Source: Denitromonas sp.
GTDB lineage: Bacteria > Pseudomonadota > Gammaproteobacteria > Burkholderiales > Rhodocyclaceae
DNA length: 64,000 bases
NCBI RefSeq assembly: GCF_034676725.1
Contig: NZ_JAUCBR010000004.1
Coordinates: 4,492,001-4,556,000 of the forward strand
Direction: 5' to 3'
Made by a program: the position numbers and the translations under genes. The first letter of the stretch is position 1; each line of letters begins with the position of its first letter. The notes under the pieces were generated by a model. That model saw nothing but the letters and a program-made list of their open reading frames with translations, searched no databases and was not told the origin of the DNA. Below, in pieces: positions 7,989-17,289 of the stretch.

Positions 7989-9338
7989 ATGCCGCCCAAC
8001 GGAACCGTCCGCGAAGGCAGTCTCGACGCCCCCACGCGCCACCCGCTCGACTGGAAAAGTGCCGACTTCTGGGACCAAGCCTCGCTCGACGCCGAGCTGG
8101 AGCGCGTCTTCAACATCTGCCACGGCTGCCGGCGCTGCGTGAGCCTGTGCGGAGCCTTCCCCACCCTGTTCGACCTGGTCGACGAGGGGCCCACCGGCGA
8201 GGTCGATGGCGTGCCCAGGGCGCGCTACGGCGAGGTGGTCGACCAGTGCTATCTGTGCGACATGTGCTACATGTCGAAATGCCCCTATGTGCCGCCGCAT
8301 GAGTGGAATATCGATTTTCCGCACCTGATGCTTCGCGCCAAGGCGGTCGAGCGCAAGCGCACCGGCCCGCGCTTTCGCGACACGGTGCTCTCGTCCACCG
8401 ACAAGACCGGCCTGTTCGCCGGCATTCCGGTGGTCACGCAGACCATCAACGCCGTCAACCGCACCGCCGCCATGCGCGGGGTAATGGAAAAAACACTGGG
8501 CGTCGACGCCAAGGCCTGGCTGCCGAGCTTCGCCACGCGCAAGTTCCGGTCCGCCGCGGGCGAAGCGGCCTCGAGCATCGCCACCGACGGCGAACGCACG
8601 CCCGGCAAGGTGGTGCTGTTCTCGACCTGCTTCATCAACTACAACGAGCCGGGCATCGGGCTGGACCTGGTGGCGATTCTTGACCACAACGAGATCCCCT
8701 GGCGGCTGGCCACGAAGGAAGCCTGTTGCGGCATGCCCAAGCTGGAGCAAGGCGATCTGGACGGCGTCGAGGCGCTCAAGAACATCAACATCCCGCAACT
8801 GGTGGCGCTGGCGCGCGAAGGCTATGCCATCCTCACCGGCGTGCCCTCCTGTACGCTGATGTTCAAGCAGGAGCTGCCGCACATGTTCCCGGACGACCCC
8901 GACGTGCTGGCCGTGCGCGACGCCATGTGGGAGCCCTTCGAATACCTGGTGGCGCGCCACAAGGACGGCCTGCTCAAGACCGACTTCAAGGAGACGCTGG
9001 GCAAGATCGCCTACCACGTGCCCTGCCACGGCCGGGTACAGGCCATCGGGCGCAAGACCGAAGAATTCCTCAAGAAGATTGCCGGTCTTGAGGTCGACAC
9101 CACCGAGCGCTGCTCCGGCCATGCCGGCACCTTCGGCGTGAAGAAGGAGTTTCACGCCATGGCCATGAAGATCGGCCGCCCGGTGTTTCGCAAGATGGCC
9201 GAGGCCGAGCCCGACTTCATCAGCTCGGACTGTCCGCTGGGTGGCCACCACCTGGCCCAGGGCATCGAACAGAACCACCAGAAAACCCCCGAGCTCGCCC
9301 ACCCGATCACCCTGGTGCGGCGTGCCTACGGCATCTGA
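7989..9338 (+). CDS. Heterodisulfide-reductase-like Fe-S oxidoreductase (GlpC/HdrD type)
   Basis: Cytoplasmic electron-transfer protein of 449 residues. Two N-terminal 4Fe-4S motifs are visible: CHGCRRCVSLC (about 44-54) and a second CxxCxxC cluster ending in SKCP (about 87-98). Further on are CCG-type cysteine regions (ACCGMPK at about 245, PCHGR at about 344, CSGHAG at about 373, DCPLGG at about 413) as in HdrB/GlpC proteins. No membrane segment or flavin motif is seen. It is placed between rubrerythrin and a DUF3501 gene. The inferred job is delivering electrons to rubrerythrin, but the substrate is not known. Confidence 0.88.
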   Translation: MPPNGTVREGSLDAPTRHPLDWKSADFWDQASLDAELERVFNICHGCRRCVSLCGAFPTLFDLVDEGPTGEVDGVPRARYGEVVDQCYLCDMCYMSKCPYVPPHEWNIDFPHLMLRAKAVERKRTGPRFRDTVLSSTDKTGLFAGIPVVTQTINAVNRTAAMRGVMEKTLGVDAKAWLPSFATRKFRSAAGEAASSIATDGERTPGKVVLFSTCFINYNEPGIGLDLVAILDHNEIPWRLATKEACCGMPKLEQGDLDGVEALKNINIPQLVALAREGYAILTGVPSCTLMFKQELPHMFPDDPDVLAVRDAMWEPFEYLVARHKDGLLKTDFKETLGKIAYHVPCHGRVQAIGRKTEEFLKKIAGLEVDTTERCSGHAGTFGVKKEFHAMAMKIGRPVFRKMAEAEPDFISSDCPLGGHHLAQGIEQNHQKTPELAHPITLVRRAYGI

Positions 9339-9350
9339 AGGAGACCGCCC

Positions 9351-9935
9351 ATGCCCCATCTGACCCGCTCCGCGCTGTGGTCGCTCGAGGAATACGCCGA
9401 GCGTCGCCCCGCGTTCCGTCAGGAAGTCATGGCGCACAAGCGCCGCCGCACCGTGCATCTGGGACCGAACGTGACCCTGTTGTTCGAGGACGAAACCACC
9501 GTCCGCTACCAGGTTCAGGAAATGCTGCGCATCGAGCGCACCTTCGAGGCAGCCGGCATCCAGGACGAGCTGGATGTCTACAACCCCCTGATCCCGGATG
9601 GCCGCAACCTCAAGGCGACCATGCTCATCGAGTACCCCGATCCGCAGGAGCGCGCCACCCGACTGCAGGCCCTGCGCGGCATCGAGCGCACGGTATGGAT
9701 TCAGGTCGAGGGCCATGTACCGGTCGTCGCCATCGCCGACGAAGACCTCGAGCGCGAAAACGACACCAAGACCTCCTCGGTGCACTTTCTGCGCTTCGAA
9801 TTGAGCGAGGCGATGGCCGCCGCCCTCAAGGGCGGAGCCGCACTGGGCATGGGCATCAACCACCCGGCCTACACCATCGCACTTGACGAGATCGCCCCGG
9901 AAACCCAGCTCGCACTGGTGTCTGACCTGAAGTAA
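9351..9935 (+). CDS. DUF3501 family protein
   Basis: Conserved protein of 194 residues, recognised as DUF3501 from its sequence (opening SLEEYAERRPAFRQEVMAHK) and from its place right after the rubrerythrin and Fe-S oxidoreductase genes. It has no signal peptide or membrane helix and few cysteines. A GGAG-type ribosome site precedes the ATG, 12 bp after the previous stop. Its biochemical role is unknown. Its conserved neighbourhood suggests it supports the same peroxide-detoxifying or redox function. The gene is closed by the intrinsic terminator at 9951-9980. Confidence 0.85.
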   Translation: MPHLTRSALWSLEEYAERRPAFRQEVMAHKRRRTVHLGPNVTLLFEDETTVRYQVQEMLRIERTFEAAGIQDELDVYNPLIPDGRNLKATMLIEYPDPQERATRLQALRGIERTVWIQVEGHVPVVAIADEDLERENDTKTSSVHFLRFELSEAMAAALKGGAALGMGINHPAYTIALDEIAPETQLALVSDLK

Positions 9936-9950
9936 GGCCCTTGGGCAAAA

Positions 9951-9980
9951 AAAGGAGGCGCACCCGGCGCCTCCTTTGTT
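9951..9980. terminator. Bidirectional intrinsic terminator
   Basis: A perfect 11-bp stem (9951-9961 pairing with 9967-9977, arms AAAGGAGGCGC / GCGCCTCCTTT) with a 5-nt loop lies between convergent genes (DUF3501 on plus, TRAP permease on minus). The arms begin and end with A/T runs, so it can terminate both strands. Confidence 0.85.
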
Positions 9981-9997
9981 ACGTCAGTACCACGCGA

Positions 9998-11566
9998 TCA
10001 CTTCTGGTCCTGCGCGGCACTGTCCTTCAATGCATCCATCAGCGCCGCATTCGGGTCCGGCTCGGCTGCCGGCGCATCCTCGCCCGCGCCACTGTCCTGC
10101 AGGCTCGGGAAGGCCGGCGGCGCATACGCCCCGCCACCCCCGTAGGCATCCTGCTGGATGTTGATCTCGACCGAATCGAGGTCGATCTTCTCGTGCTCTT
10201 CCAGCCCGCCCGTGACGATCTGCGGGAACACCAGAATCATGATCAGCGCAAAGACCTGGATGGCAATGAAGGCAATCACGCCACGATAGATCTGCATCGT
10301 CTTGATGCCGGCAATGGTCTTGCCCGTCTGGGTATCCTCGTAGGACGTCGATGGCGCCACGCTGCGCAGGTAGAACAGCGCGAAGCCGAAGGGCGGCGTC
10401 AGGAACGAGGTCTGCATGTTCATGCCGATCAGCACCAGGAACCACACCATGTCGATGCCCAGCTTCTCGGCCACCGGTGCGAACAGCGGCAGCAGGATGA
10501 AGGCGATCTCGAAGAAGTCGATGAAGAAGCCCAGGATGAAGACCAGCGCGCTGACCACCACCAGGAAGCCCCACTGCCCGCCCGGCACCAGGCTGAACAG
10601 GTGCTCGACCCACAGGTCACCGTTGACCGCGCGGAAGGTCAGCGCGAAGACGGTCGAGCCAATCAGGATGAACATCACGAAGGTCGCCAGGTTGCCGGTG
10701 GTATCCAGCGCGCTGCGCACCATCTCGAAGTTCAGGCGCTTGCGAATGCCCGCCAGCACCAGCGCGCCGACCGCACCCATCGCGCCGCCTTCGGTCGGTG
10801 TGGCCAGGCCGATGAAGATCGTGCCCAGCACCAGGAAGATCAGCACCACCGGCGGCACCATCGCCACCAGCACCCGTGCGAGCAAGGCCTTGCCTTGCAG
10901 CGTACGCGCCTCCTTGGGCAGCGCCGGCACGGACTCGGGCTTGAAGATGGTCAGCACGAAGATATACAGCACCAGCAGGCCCACCAGCATCAGCGACGGG
11001 ATGATCGCGCCGGCGTAGGCATCGCCGACCGACACGCCCAGCACGTCGGCCAGCACGATCAGCACCAGCGACGGCGGGATGATCTGGGCCAGCGTGCCCG
11101 AGGCGCAGATCACGCCCGCGGACACTTCCCGCGAGTAGCCGTAGCGCAGCATCACTGGCAGCGAGATCAGGCCCATCGAGATCACCGATGCCGCCACCAC
11201 ACCCGTGGTCGCCGCCAGCAGCGCGCCGACGAAGATCACGGCGTAGGCAATACCGCCGCGGATCGGACCAAACAGCTGCCCCGCCGATTCGAGCAGGTCT
11301 TCGGCCATGCCGGAGCGCTCGAGGATGATGCCCATGAAGGTGAAGAACGGGATGGCCAGCAGCGTGTCGTTCGACATGATGCCCAGCACCCGCTCAGGCA
11401 GGGCCTGCAGCAGGGCCGGGGTCAGCAGCCCGAGCTCGATGCCGAGGAAGCCGAAGAACAGGCCGTTGGCAGCCAGCGCAAACGCCACCGGAAAGCCGCT
11501 GAGCAAGAAAATGATCAGCGAGCCGAACATCAGGGGCGCCATGTTGGCGATCAGAAACTCAGTCAT
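9998..11566 (-). CDS. dctM: TRAP transporter large permease, DctM family
   Basis: Inner-membrane permease of 522 residues with about 12-13 hydrophobic helices, typical of DctM, the ion-coupled translocation subunit of TRAP carriers for organic acids. It is longer than the usual ~430 residues: a central insertion and a polar, Pro/Gly/Ala-rich cytoplasmic tail of about 75 residues extend it, as in the long TRAP subfamily often annotated for mannitol or chloroaromatic compounds. Its start overlaps the small-permease stop by 4 bp. No DctP solute-binding protein is next to the pair, so the substrate cannot be deduced. Confidence 0.92.
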   Translation of the reverse strand: MTEFLIANMAPLMFGSLIIFLLSGFPVAFALAANGLFFGFLGIELGLLTPALLQALPERVLGIMSNDTLLAIPFFTFMGIILERSGMAEDLLESAGQLFGPIRGGIAYAVIFVGALLAATTGVVAASVISMGLISLPVMLRYGYSREVSAGVICASGTLAQIIPPSLVLIVLADVLGVSVGDAYAGAIIPSLMLVGLLVLYIFVLTIFKPESVPALPKEARTLQGKALLARVLVAMVPPVVLIFLVLGTIFIGLATPTEGGAMGAVGALVLAGIRKRLNFEMVRSALDTTGNLATFVMFILIGSTVFALTFRAVNGDLWVEHLFSLVPGGQWGFLVVVSALVFILGFFIDFFEIAFILLPLFAPVAEKLGIDMVWFLVLIGMNMQTSFLTPPFGFALFYLRSVAPSTSYEDTQTGKTIAGIKTMQIYRGVIAFIAIQVFALIMILVFPQIVTGGLEEHEKIDLDSVEINIQQDAYGGGGAYAPPAFPSLQDSGAGEDAPAAEPDPNAALMDALKDSAAQDQK

Positions 11567-12138
11567 TTCGTGCCCTCCTGAGCATCACTACCGCCTGCCA
11601 CACCATGCTCCACTGGTTTTTCCAGCGGATCGGGCCCGTGGCCCGTCAGGAACGCGACGCGCTTGATCAGTTCGGACACCGCCTGCAGCGCCAGCAGGCC
11701 GAAGCCCACCGGAATCAGCAGCCGCACCGGCCAGCGGATCAGGCCGCCGGCGTTGGAGGACTCTTCCATATTGACGTAGGAATCGACGAAACCCGGCCAG
11801 GACATCCACATGATCATCACCGCCACCGGGATCAGGAACACCACGATGCCGATCACGTCGACCCAGTTGCGCCCCTTGGCCGACATGCGGTTGGAGATCA
11901 GGTCGATGCGCACATGCTGGTTACGCAGGAAGGTATAGCCGGCACACAGCGTGAACACCGCGGCAAACAGATACCACTGCACTTCGAGCATCGCATTGGA
12001 ACTGAGGCTGAAGCCGTAGCGGCTGAACGCGTTGCCGGCGCTGATGATCGATGCCGCCAGCACCAGCCAGATCGTAAATTGCCCGACCCGCGTGTTGATC
12101 CAGTCAATCAGCGCGGCGAATTTCAATAATAAGGACAC
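11563..12138 (-). CDS. dctQ: TRAP transporter small permease, DctQ family
   Basis: Inner-membrane protein of 191 residues with four predicted helices (about 18-38, 53-73, 94-114, 139-160), the layout of DctQ, which pairs with DctM. It retains the conserved pattern of a first helix followed by a membrane-adjacent aromatic/charged segment (EVQWYLFA). It is the first gene of the two-gene unit and overlaps dctM by 4 bp. The upstream neighbour is a divergently transcribed phosphatase, so the periplasmic binding protein must be encoded elsewhere. Confidence 0.9.
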   Translation of the reverse strand: MSLLLKFAALIDWINTRVGQFTIWLVLAASIISAGNAFSRYGFSLSSNAMLEVQWYLFAAVFTLCAGYTFLRNQHVRIDLISNRMSAKGRNWVDVIGIVVFLIPVAVMIMWMSWPGFVDSYVNMEESSNAGGLIRWPVRLLIPVGFGLLALQAVSELIKRVAFLTGHGPDPLEKPVEHGVAGGSDAQEGTK

Positions 12139-12263
12139 AGATCGCCCCCTCCCGAATCGTTTTAGAATGACCTGACCCCGATTCCCGGCATCCGGCTTTT
12201 TACGCGGCGCATTATCGCGGCTAAGGCCGCTCAGGCATATCAGGGGAAACGCCTAAGACACCC

Positions 12264-12929
12264 ATGGACTCAAACAATCACATGACACACACCCTGCGGC
12301 TGTGCCTCGTCCGCCACGGTGAAACGAGCTGGAACGCCGAGCACCGGCTGCAAGGCCATACGGACATTCCCTTGAACGCCACCGGCCGCGCGCAGGCCGA
12401 AGCCACCGCCGCGCTGCTGGCCGCGCATCGCTTCGACGCCGCCTACACCAGCGACCTGTCCCGCGCCGCCGACACCGCCCGCGCCATTGGCCGTCGCATC
12501 GGCCTCGACGCCCGGCCCCTGACCGCCTTGCGCGAGCGCCACTACGGCGCTTTCCAGGGACTCACCTACGACGAAGCGCATGCTCGACACCCGGTCGATT
12601 ACGCGCACTTCAAGGCACGCCACCCCGACCACCCGCTGCCCGACGGTGGCGAAAGCCTCAGCGCCTTCGCCCAGCGCATTGCCAGCGCCCTCGACGTGCT
12701 GCTCGCACGGCACACCGGCCAGCAGATCCTGGTCGTCGCGCATGGCGGCGTACTCGACATCATCCACCGCCTTGCCAGCGGGCGGCCGCTCGGCGCACCG
12801 CGCGACTTCCGGATTCCCAACGCAGCACTCAACTGGCTCCGCCATGACGCACCGACCGGCTGGGTGATCGAGCAATGGGCCGAGGAGGCCCATCTCGGTA
12901 CCGCCCGCGACGAATTGCCCAACAGCTGA
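12264..12929 (+). CDS. Histidine phosphatase family protein (phosphoglycerate-mutase-like)
   Basis: Cytoplasmic phosphatase of 221 residues with the branch-1 histidine phosphatase fold. The phospho-histidine motif LVRHGETSWN lies at about 14-23, the second Arg/Glu site in ALRERHYGAFQG at about 91-102, and the second catalytic His in VVAHGG at about 156-161. It is closer to GpmB/CobC-like phosphatases than to true mutases; the genuine gpmA is at 19986. An alternative ATG lies 18 bp downstream (MTHTLRLC). A TAGAAT -10-like box sits at 12163-12168. The substrate is not identifiable from sequence. Confidence 0.85.
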   Translation: MDSNNHMTHTLRLCLVRHGETSWNAEHRLQGHTDIPLNATGRAQAEATAALLAAHRFDAAYTSDLSRAADTARAIGRRIGLDARPLTALRERHYGAFQGLTYDEAHARHPVDYAHFKARHPDHPLPDGGESLSAFAQRIASALDVLLARHTGQQILVVAHGGVLDIIHRLASGRPLGAPRDFRIPNAALNWLRHDAPTGWVIEQWAEEAHLGTARDELPNS

Positions 12930-12964
12930 ACACGCCCGCCACTGGGATTTTCAGCCAAGCTGCG

Positions 12965-12973
12965 TGATAGAAT
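12965..12973 (+). promoter_or_regulatory. Candidate extended -10 promoter for glyA
   Basis: TGATAGAAT (TG-N-TAGAAT) lies about 32-40 bp before the glyA start and fits an extended -10 element. No good -35 hexamer is seen. The same TAGAAT box precedes argB (46904) and the phosphatase gene (12163). Confidence 0.4.
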
Positions 12974-13004
12974 CCGCTTTTGACCCTGCCATAGACACAA
13001 CACC

Positions 13005-14255
<1,251 letters not shown>

Positions 14256-14307
14256 GCACCGACTGGCGGGCGCCGCGTGCGCCCGCCGATGCGGAGCACC
14301 TCCCGAC

Positions 14308-14784
14308 ATGAAATGCCCGTTCTGCGGCGACCCTTCGACCCAGGTCACGGACACCCGTGAAAACGAAGACGGCGACATCGTTCGCCGTCGTCGTCGCTGC
14401 GTCAAATGCGACAAGCGCTTCACCACCTATGAGCGCATCGACCTCAAGATGCCGCATATCGTCAAGCGCAACGGGCACCGGGCCGAATTCGACCGCAGCA
14501 AGGTACTGGCCAGCATGACGCTGGCCCTGCGCAAGCGCCCCGTGGCGGTCGAAGATATCGAAGCCGCCGCCGCCCGCATCGAAGGCAAACTGCTGGCCAT
14601 GGGCGAGCGCGAGCTGCCCTCGGTCAAGGTCGGCGAACTGGTCATGCGCGAGCTGAAGAAACTCGACAAGGTCGCCTACGTGCGCTTTGCCTCCGTCTAT
14701 CGCAACTTCGAGGACGTCGACGCCTTCTCCGAGGCCGTCCGCGAAGTGTCGCGCACCCGCGGCCGCCCCCCCAAGACCGACTGA
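14308..14784 (+). CDS. nrdR: Transcriptional repressor NrdR
   Basis: ATP/dATP-sensing repressor of ribonucleotide reductase genes, 158 residues. The N-terminal zinc ribbon has C3/C6 and C31/C34 with the Arg-rich RRRRRCVKC stretch; an ATP-cone domain follows (about 49-139, starting at PHIVKRNGHRAEFD). It sits between glyA and ribD, the usual position. Its stop is 4 bp before the ribD start, so the two are probably co-transcribed. Confidence 0.96.
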   Translation: MKCPFCGDPSTQVTDTRENEDGDIVRRRRRCVKCDKRFTTYERIDLKMPHIVKRNGHRAEFDRSKVLASMTLALRKRPVAVEDIEAAAARIEGKLLAMGERELPSVKVGELVMRELKKLDKVAYVRFASVYRNFEDVDAFSEAVREVSRTRGRPPKTD

Positions 14785-14788
14785 ACCC

Positions 14789-15886
14789 ATGGCCTTCTCC
14801 GCGCTCGACCATCAGCACATGGCCCGTGCGCTGCAACTGGCCGAACTCGGACTAACCACCACATCGCCCAATCCGCGCGTCGGCTGCGTGATCGCGCATG
14901 GCGACACCGTTGTCGGTGAAGGCTGGCACCGGCGCGCCGGCGAAGCCCATGCCGAAGTCCACGCCCTGCGCGCCGCGGGTCACCGCGCCGAGGGCGCAAC
15001 GGCCTATGTCACCCTTGAACCCTGTGCCCATCATGGCCGCACCCCGCCCTGCGCCGACGCGCTGATCGCCGCCAAGGTGGCACGCGTGGTCATCGCCATG
15101 GGCGACCCCAACCCGCTGGTGGCCGGCCAGGGCATCGCCCGGCTCAACCATGCCGGCATTCCGGCCGAATACGGCCTGCTGGGCGCCCAGGCGCAGGAGC
15201 TCAACCTCGGCTTCCTCTCGCGCATGACACGCAACCGGCCGTGGGTACGCCTCAAGGCCGCCACCACGCTCGATGGCAAGACGGCGCTCAACAACGGCGT
15301 GAGCCAGTGGATTACCGGCAGCGCCGCGCGTGCCGACGGCCACCGTTGGCGCGCGCGCGCCTGCGCCATCCTCACCGGCATCGGCACGGTCAAGGCCGAC
15401 GACCCGCAACTGACGGTGCGTGACGTGCCCTGCGAGCGGCAACCGTTGCGCGTGCTGGTCGATGCGCGCTTCGACGTGCGAGCCGACGCTCGCCTGTTCA
15501 ATGGCGATCCGGTGCTGGTCGTCACCGCCCGGCCCGATCCCGACAAGGCCGCCCTGCTGGCCGAGCGCAATGTCCACACCGTGAGCCTGCCCAACGCTCA
15601 GGGCAAGGTCGACCTGCCGGCGCTGCTCGAACTCCTCGCCCAGCGCGGCATCAACGAACTCCATGTCGAGGCCGGCTTCAAGCTCAACGGATCGTTGCTG
15701 CGCGAAGGCTGTGTGGACGAGCTATTGCTCTACACCGCGCCCATGCTGGTTGGCGACGCGGCCCAAGGCCTGTTCAACCTGGCCGAGCTGAGCGAACTTC
15801 AACAGGCGCGCCAGCTGGTGTGGCACGACGTTCGCCAGGTCGGCAAAGACATGCGCTTCGTCGGCCGGTTTCAGCCGGCGGGCTGA
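14789..15886 (+). CDS. ribD: Bifunctional riboflavin deaminase/reductase RibD
   Basis: Performs the second and third steps of riboflavin synthesis from GTP. In 365 residues, an N-terminal zinc deaminase domain (H54-A-E56 in GEAHAEVHAL, C79 and C88 in EPCAHHGRTPPC) precedes a C-terminal DHFR-like reductase domain (from about 148, with VRLKAATTLDGKTA). The frame is open 34 codons further upstream inside nrdR, but the ATG at 14789 starts the typical N-terminus. The stop codon lies at the left edge of the MITE-like repeat (15886), which may have inserted right at the gene end. Confidence 0.95.
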   Translation: MAFSALDHQHMARALQLAELGLTTTSPNPRVGCVIAHGDTVVGEGWHRRAGEAHAEVHALRAAGHRAEGATAYVTLEPCAHHGRTPPCADALIAAKVARVVIAMGDPNPLVAGQGIARLNHAGIPAEYGLLGAQAQELNLGFLSRMTRNRPWVRLKAATTLDGKTALNNGVSQWITGSAARADGHRWRARACAILTGIGTVKADDPQLTVRDVPCERQPLRVLVDARFDVRADARLFNGDPVLVVTARPDPDKAALLAERNVHTVSLPNAQGKVDLPALLELLAQRGINELHVEAGFKLNGSLLREGCVDELLLYTAPMLVGDAAQGLFNLAELSELQQARQLVWHDVRQVGKDMRFVGRFQPAG

Positions 15887-16042
15887 GAACTTGCGAAGAA
15901 ATCGTAGCGAGCAGGGAAGAGTGCAAGGCCTCAGCTGGAAACTACGCGAGCGAACGACGAGACATATCAAATGGATAGGCGAGGCGTGAGCGAGTGAGCA
16001 ACGCAGCAATCGGCACGCGCAGTCGATTTATTTACAAGTTCT
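15886..16042. repeat. MITE-like element with terminal inverted repeats
   Basis: A 157-bp non-coding segment between the convergent ribD and moeB genes. Its ends form an imperfect 19-bp inverted repeat (16 of 19 matching; both begin AGAACTTG and end in AAATCG). If the repeat is taken to begin at GAACTTG, TGA flanks both sides as a possible 3-bp target duplication. The left end touches the ribD stop; the right end supplies the last codons of moeB (QNL-stop). No open frame inside looks real. Whether it recurs in the genome cannot be seen here. Confidence 0.6.
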
Positions 16043-16784
16043 GAGCACACACCGCACAGGCCGGGTCCTTGCCCAGCCCGATGCTGCGCCATTCCATGTT
16101 CAAGCCGTCGAGCAGCAGCACCCGGCCGGCCAGCGAGGTGCCGATGCCGGCGAGCAGCTTCAGGGCCTCGGCCGCCTGCGTGGCGCCGATGATGCCGGTG
16201 ATCGGCGCAAACACGCCCATCACCGCGCAACGCACCTGCTCCACATCCTCGCCTTCCGGAAAGAGGCAGTGGTAGCACGGGCTGTCGGCGGTGCGCAGGT
16301 CGAAGACATAGAGCTGCCCGTCGAAGCGGATCGCCGCCCCGGAGACCAGCGGCTTGCGATGCGTGAAGCAGGCCCGGTTGATCGCATGCCGGGTATCGAA
16401 GTTGTCCGAGCAGTCGAGCACGATATCCGCCGCGGCGACTTCCGCCGACAAGGCCTCCCCCGCCAGGCGTTGCGCCAGCGGCACCACCCGCACCTCGGGG
16501 TTGAGCCGCGCCAGCGTGGCCTGGCCTGAGCGCACCTTTGGCTGGCCGACCGACTCGGCGGTGTGCAGGATCTGGCGCTGCAGGTTGGTCAGATCGACAT
16601 CGTCGTCATCGACCAGCACCAGAGTCCCCACGCCCGCAGCAGCCAGATACATCGCGGCCGGCGAACCGAGACCACCGGCGCCAACCACCAGCACCCGGGC
16701 GTCGACAAAGGCCTGCTGCCCCTCGACACCGATTTCGGGCAGCAGGATGTGGCGGCTGTAGCGCAGCAGTTGATCGTCGTTCAT
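16032..16784 (-). CDS. moeB: MoeB/ThiF-type adenylyltransferase (HesA/MoeB/ThiF family)
   Basis: E1-like enzyme that adenylates the C-terminal glycine of a sulfur-carrier protein (MoaD or ThiS) for molybdopterin or thiazole synthesis. Of 250 residues, the ATP loop GAGGLGSP is at 35-42, zinc cysteines at C170/C173 and C243/C246, and the candidate catalytic cysteine at C186. It lacks a rhodanese domain. The last three residues (QNL) and stop are encoded by the terminal repeat of the adjacent MITE-like element. MoeB and ThiF cannot be told apart without the partner gene. Confidence 0.9.
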   Translation of the reverse strand: MNDDQLLRYSRHILLPEIGVEGQQAFVDARVLVVGAGGLGSPAAMYLAAAGVGTLVLVDDDDVDLTNLQRQILHTAESVGQPKVRSGQATLARLNPEVRVVPLAQRLAGEALSAEVAAADIVLDCSDNFDTRHAINRACFTHRKPLVSGAAIRFDGQLYVFDLRTADSPCYHCLFPEGEDVEQVRCAVMGVFAPITGIIGATQAAEALKLLAGIGTSLAGRVLLLDGLNMEWRSIGLGKDPACAVCAQNL

Positions 16785-16802
16785 GGCGTGCGGCGCGACC
16801 GC

Positions 16803-17174
16803 TTACTTGTAGTCGCGCAGTTCGACCGGCGTATCGTCGTGATCGCCGTGGGGATGTTGGTCATAGACCTTGATGTACACCTCGTTGGACTGCTTGATCA
16901 GCCGCTCGGGCGAGGCGATGTTGTGGCGCTGGGTCTCCTCGCTGAAATACACCAGCGCCCGCACCAGCTTGACGTAGAGCGAGTTGTCGAGATGAAAGCC
17001 GGCATCGCGCAGAGCGTTTTCCAGCAGTTCCAGCGAAAAGTCGAGTACCGAGTATTCGACTTCAAGGCACAGCGCGCGCGGCCCCGGCTCGACCTTCAGG
17101 CCGCGCAGGCGGCGCAGGGCCGCCAGCGCACGGTTCGACCTGCCCCGGGGGCAGGGGGCGGAAGCGGATTTCAC
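16803..17174 (-). CDS. Hypothetical protein, probably frameshifted (HMA-like fold suspected)
   Basis: The intact frame gives 123 residues from a GTG start. The stretch from about residue 14 looks like a real small domain (helix, strand KVEPGPRALCLEVEY, helix LELLENALRDAGF), reminiscent of a ferredoxin-like heavy-metal-associated fold, followed by a polar C-terminus ending DDTPVELRDYK. The first strand seems to lie in another frame upstream (SGLIKTREIRFRPLPPG, reaching an ATG at 17259). Removing one G in the C/G-rich run near 17143-17155 would join the two. It sits between the S41 protease and moeB on the same strand. Function unknown. Confidence 0.55.
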   Translation of the reverse strand: MKSASAPCPRGRSNRALAALRRLRGLKVEPGPRALCLEVEYSVLDFSLELLENALRDAGFHLDNSLYVKLVRALVYFSEETQRHNIASPERLIKQSNEVYIKVYDQHPHGDHDDTPVELRDYK

Positions 17175-17289
17175 GCGTCTTGATCAGCCCGCTGGCGCCA
17201 GCGCCAGCATGGGACTCATGCCGCCTGCCTGCCAGCTTGTAGGCCGTTTCCCGGCGCATGATTACCCCCGTCGCGTCATGGTTTCTCGA

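Noticed and set aside
7611..9863. 750-codon minus-strand frame opposite the rubrerythrin/Fe-S/DUF3501 genes
   Set aside because: Spans three well-recognised genes on the other strand and has no recognisable domain.
9941..11581. 546-codon plus-strand frame opposite dctM
   Set aside because: Translation is a low-complexity His/Gln/Asp/Arg mix, an antisense shadow of the hydrophobic DctM protein; also begins inside the terminator region.
12139..12263. Riboswitch or small RNA in the dctQ/phosphatase gap
   Set aside because: Only short, weak hairpins and a TAGAAT box; no terminator-like structure or known aptamer pattern.
15722..16278. Small minus-strand frames across the ribD-moeB gap
   Set aside because: They cross the MITE-like repeat and overlap real genes; no ribosome site or domain.
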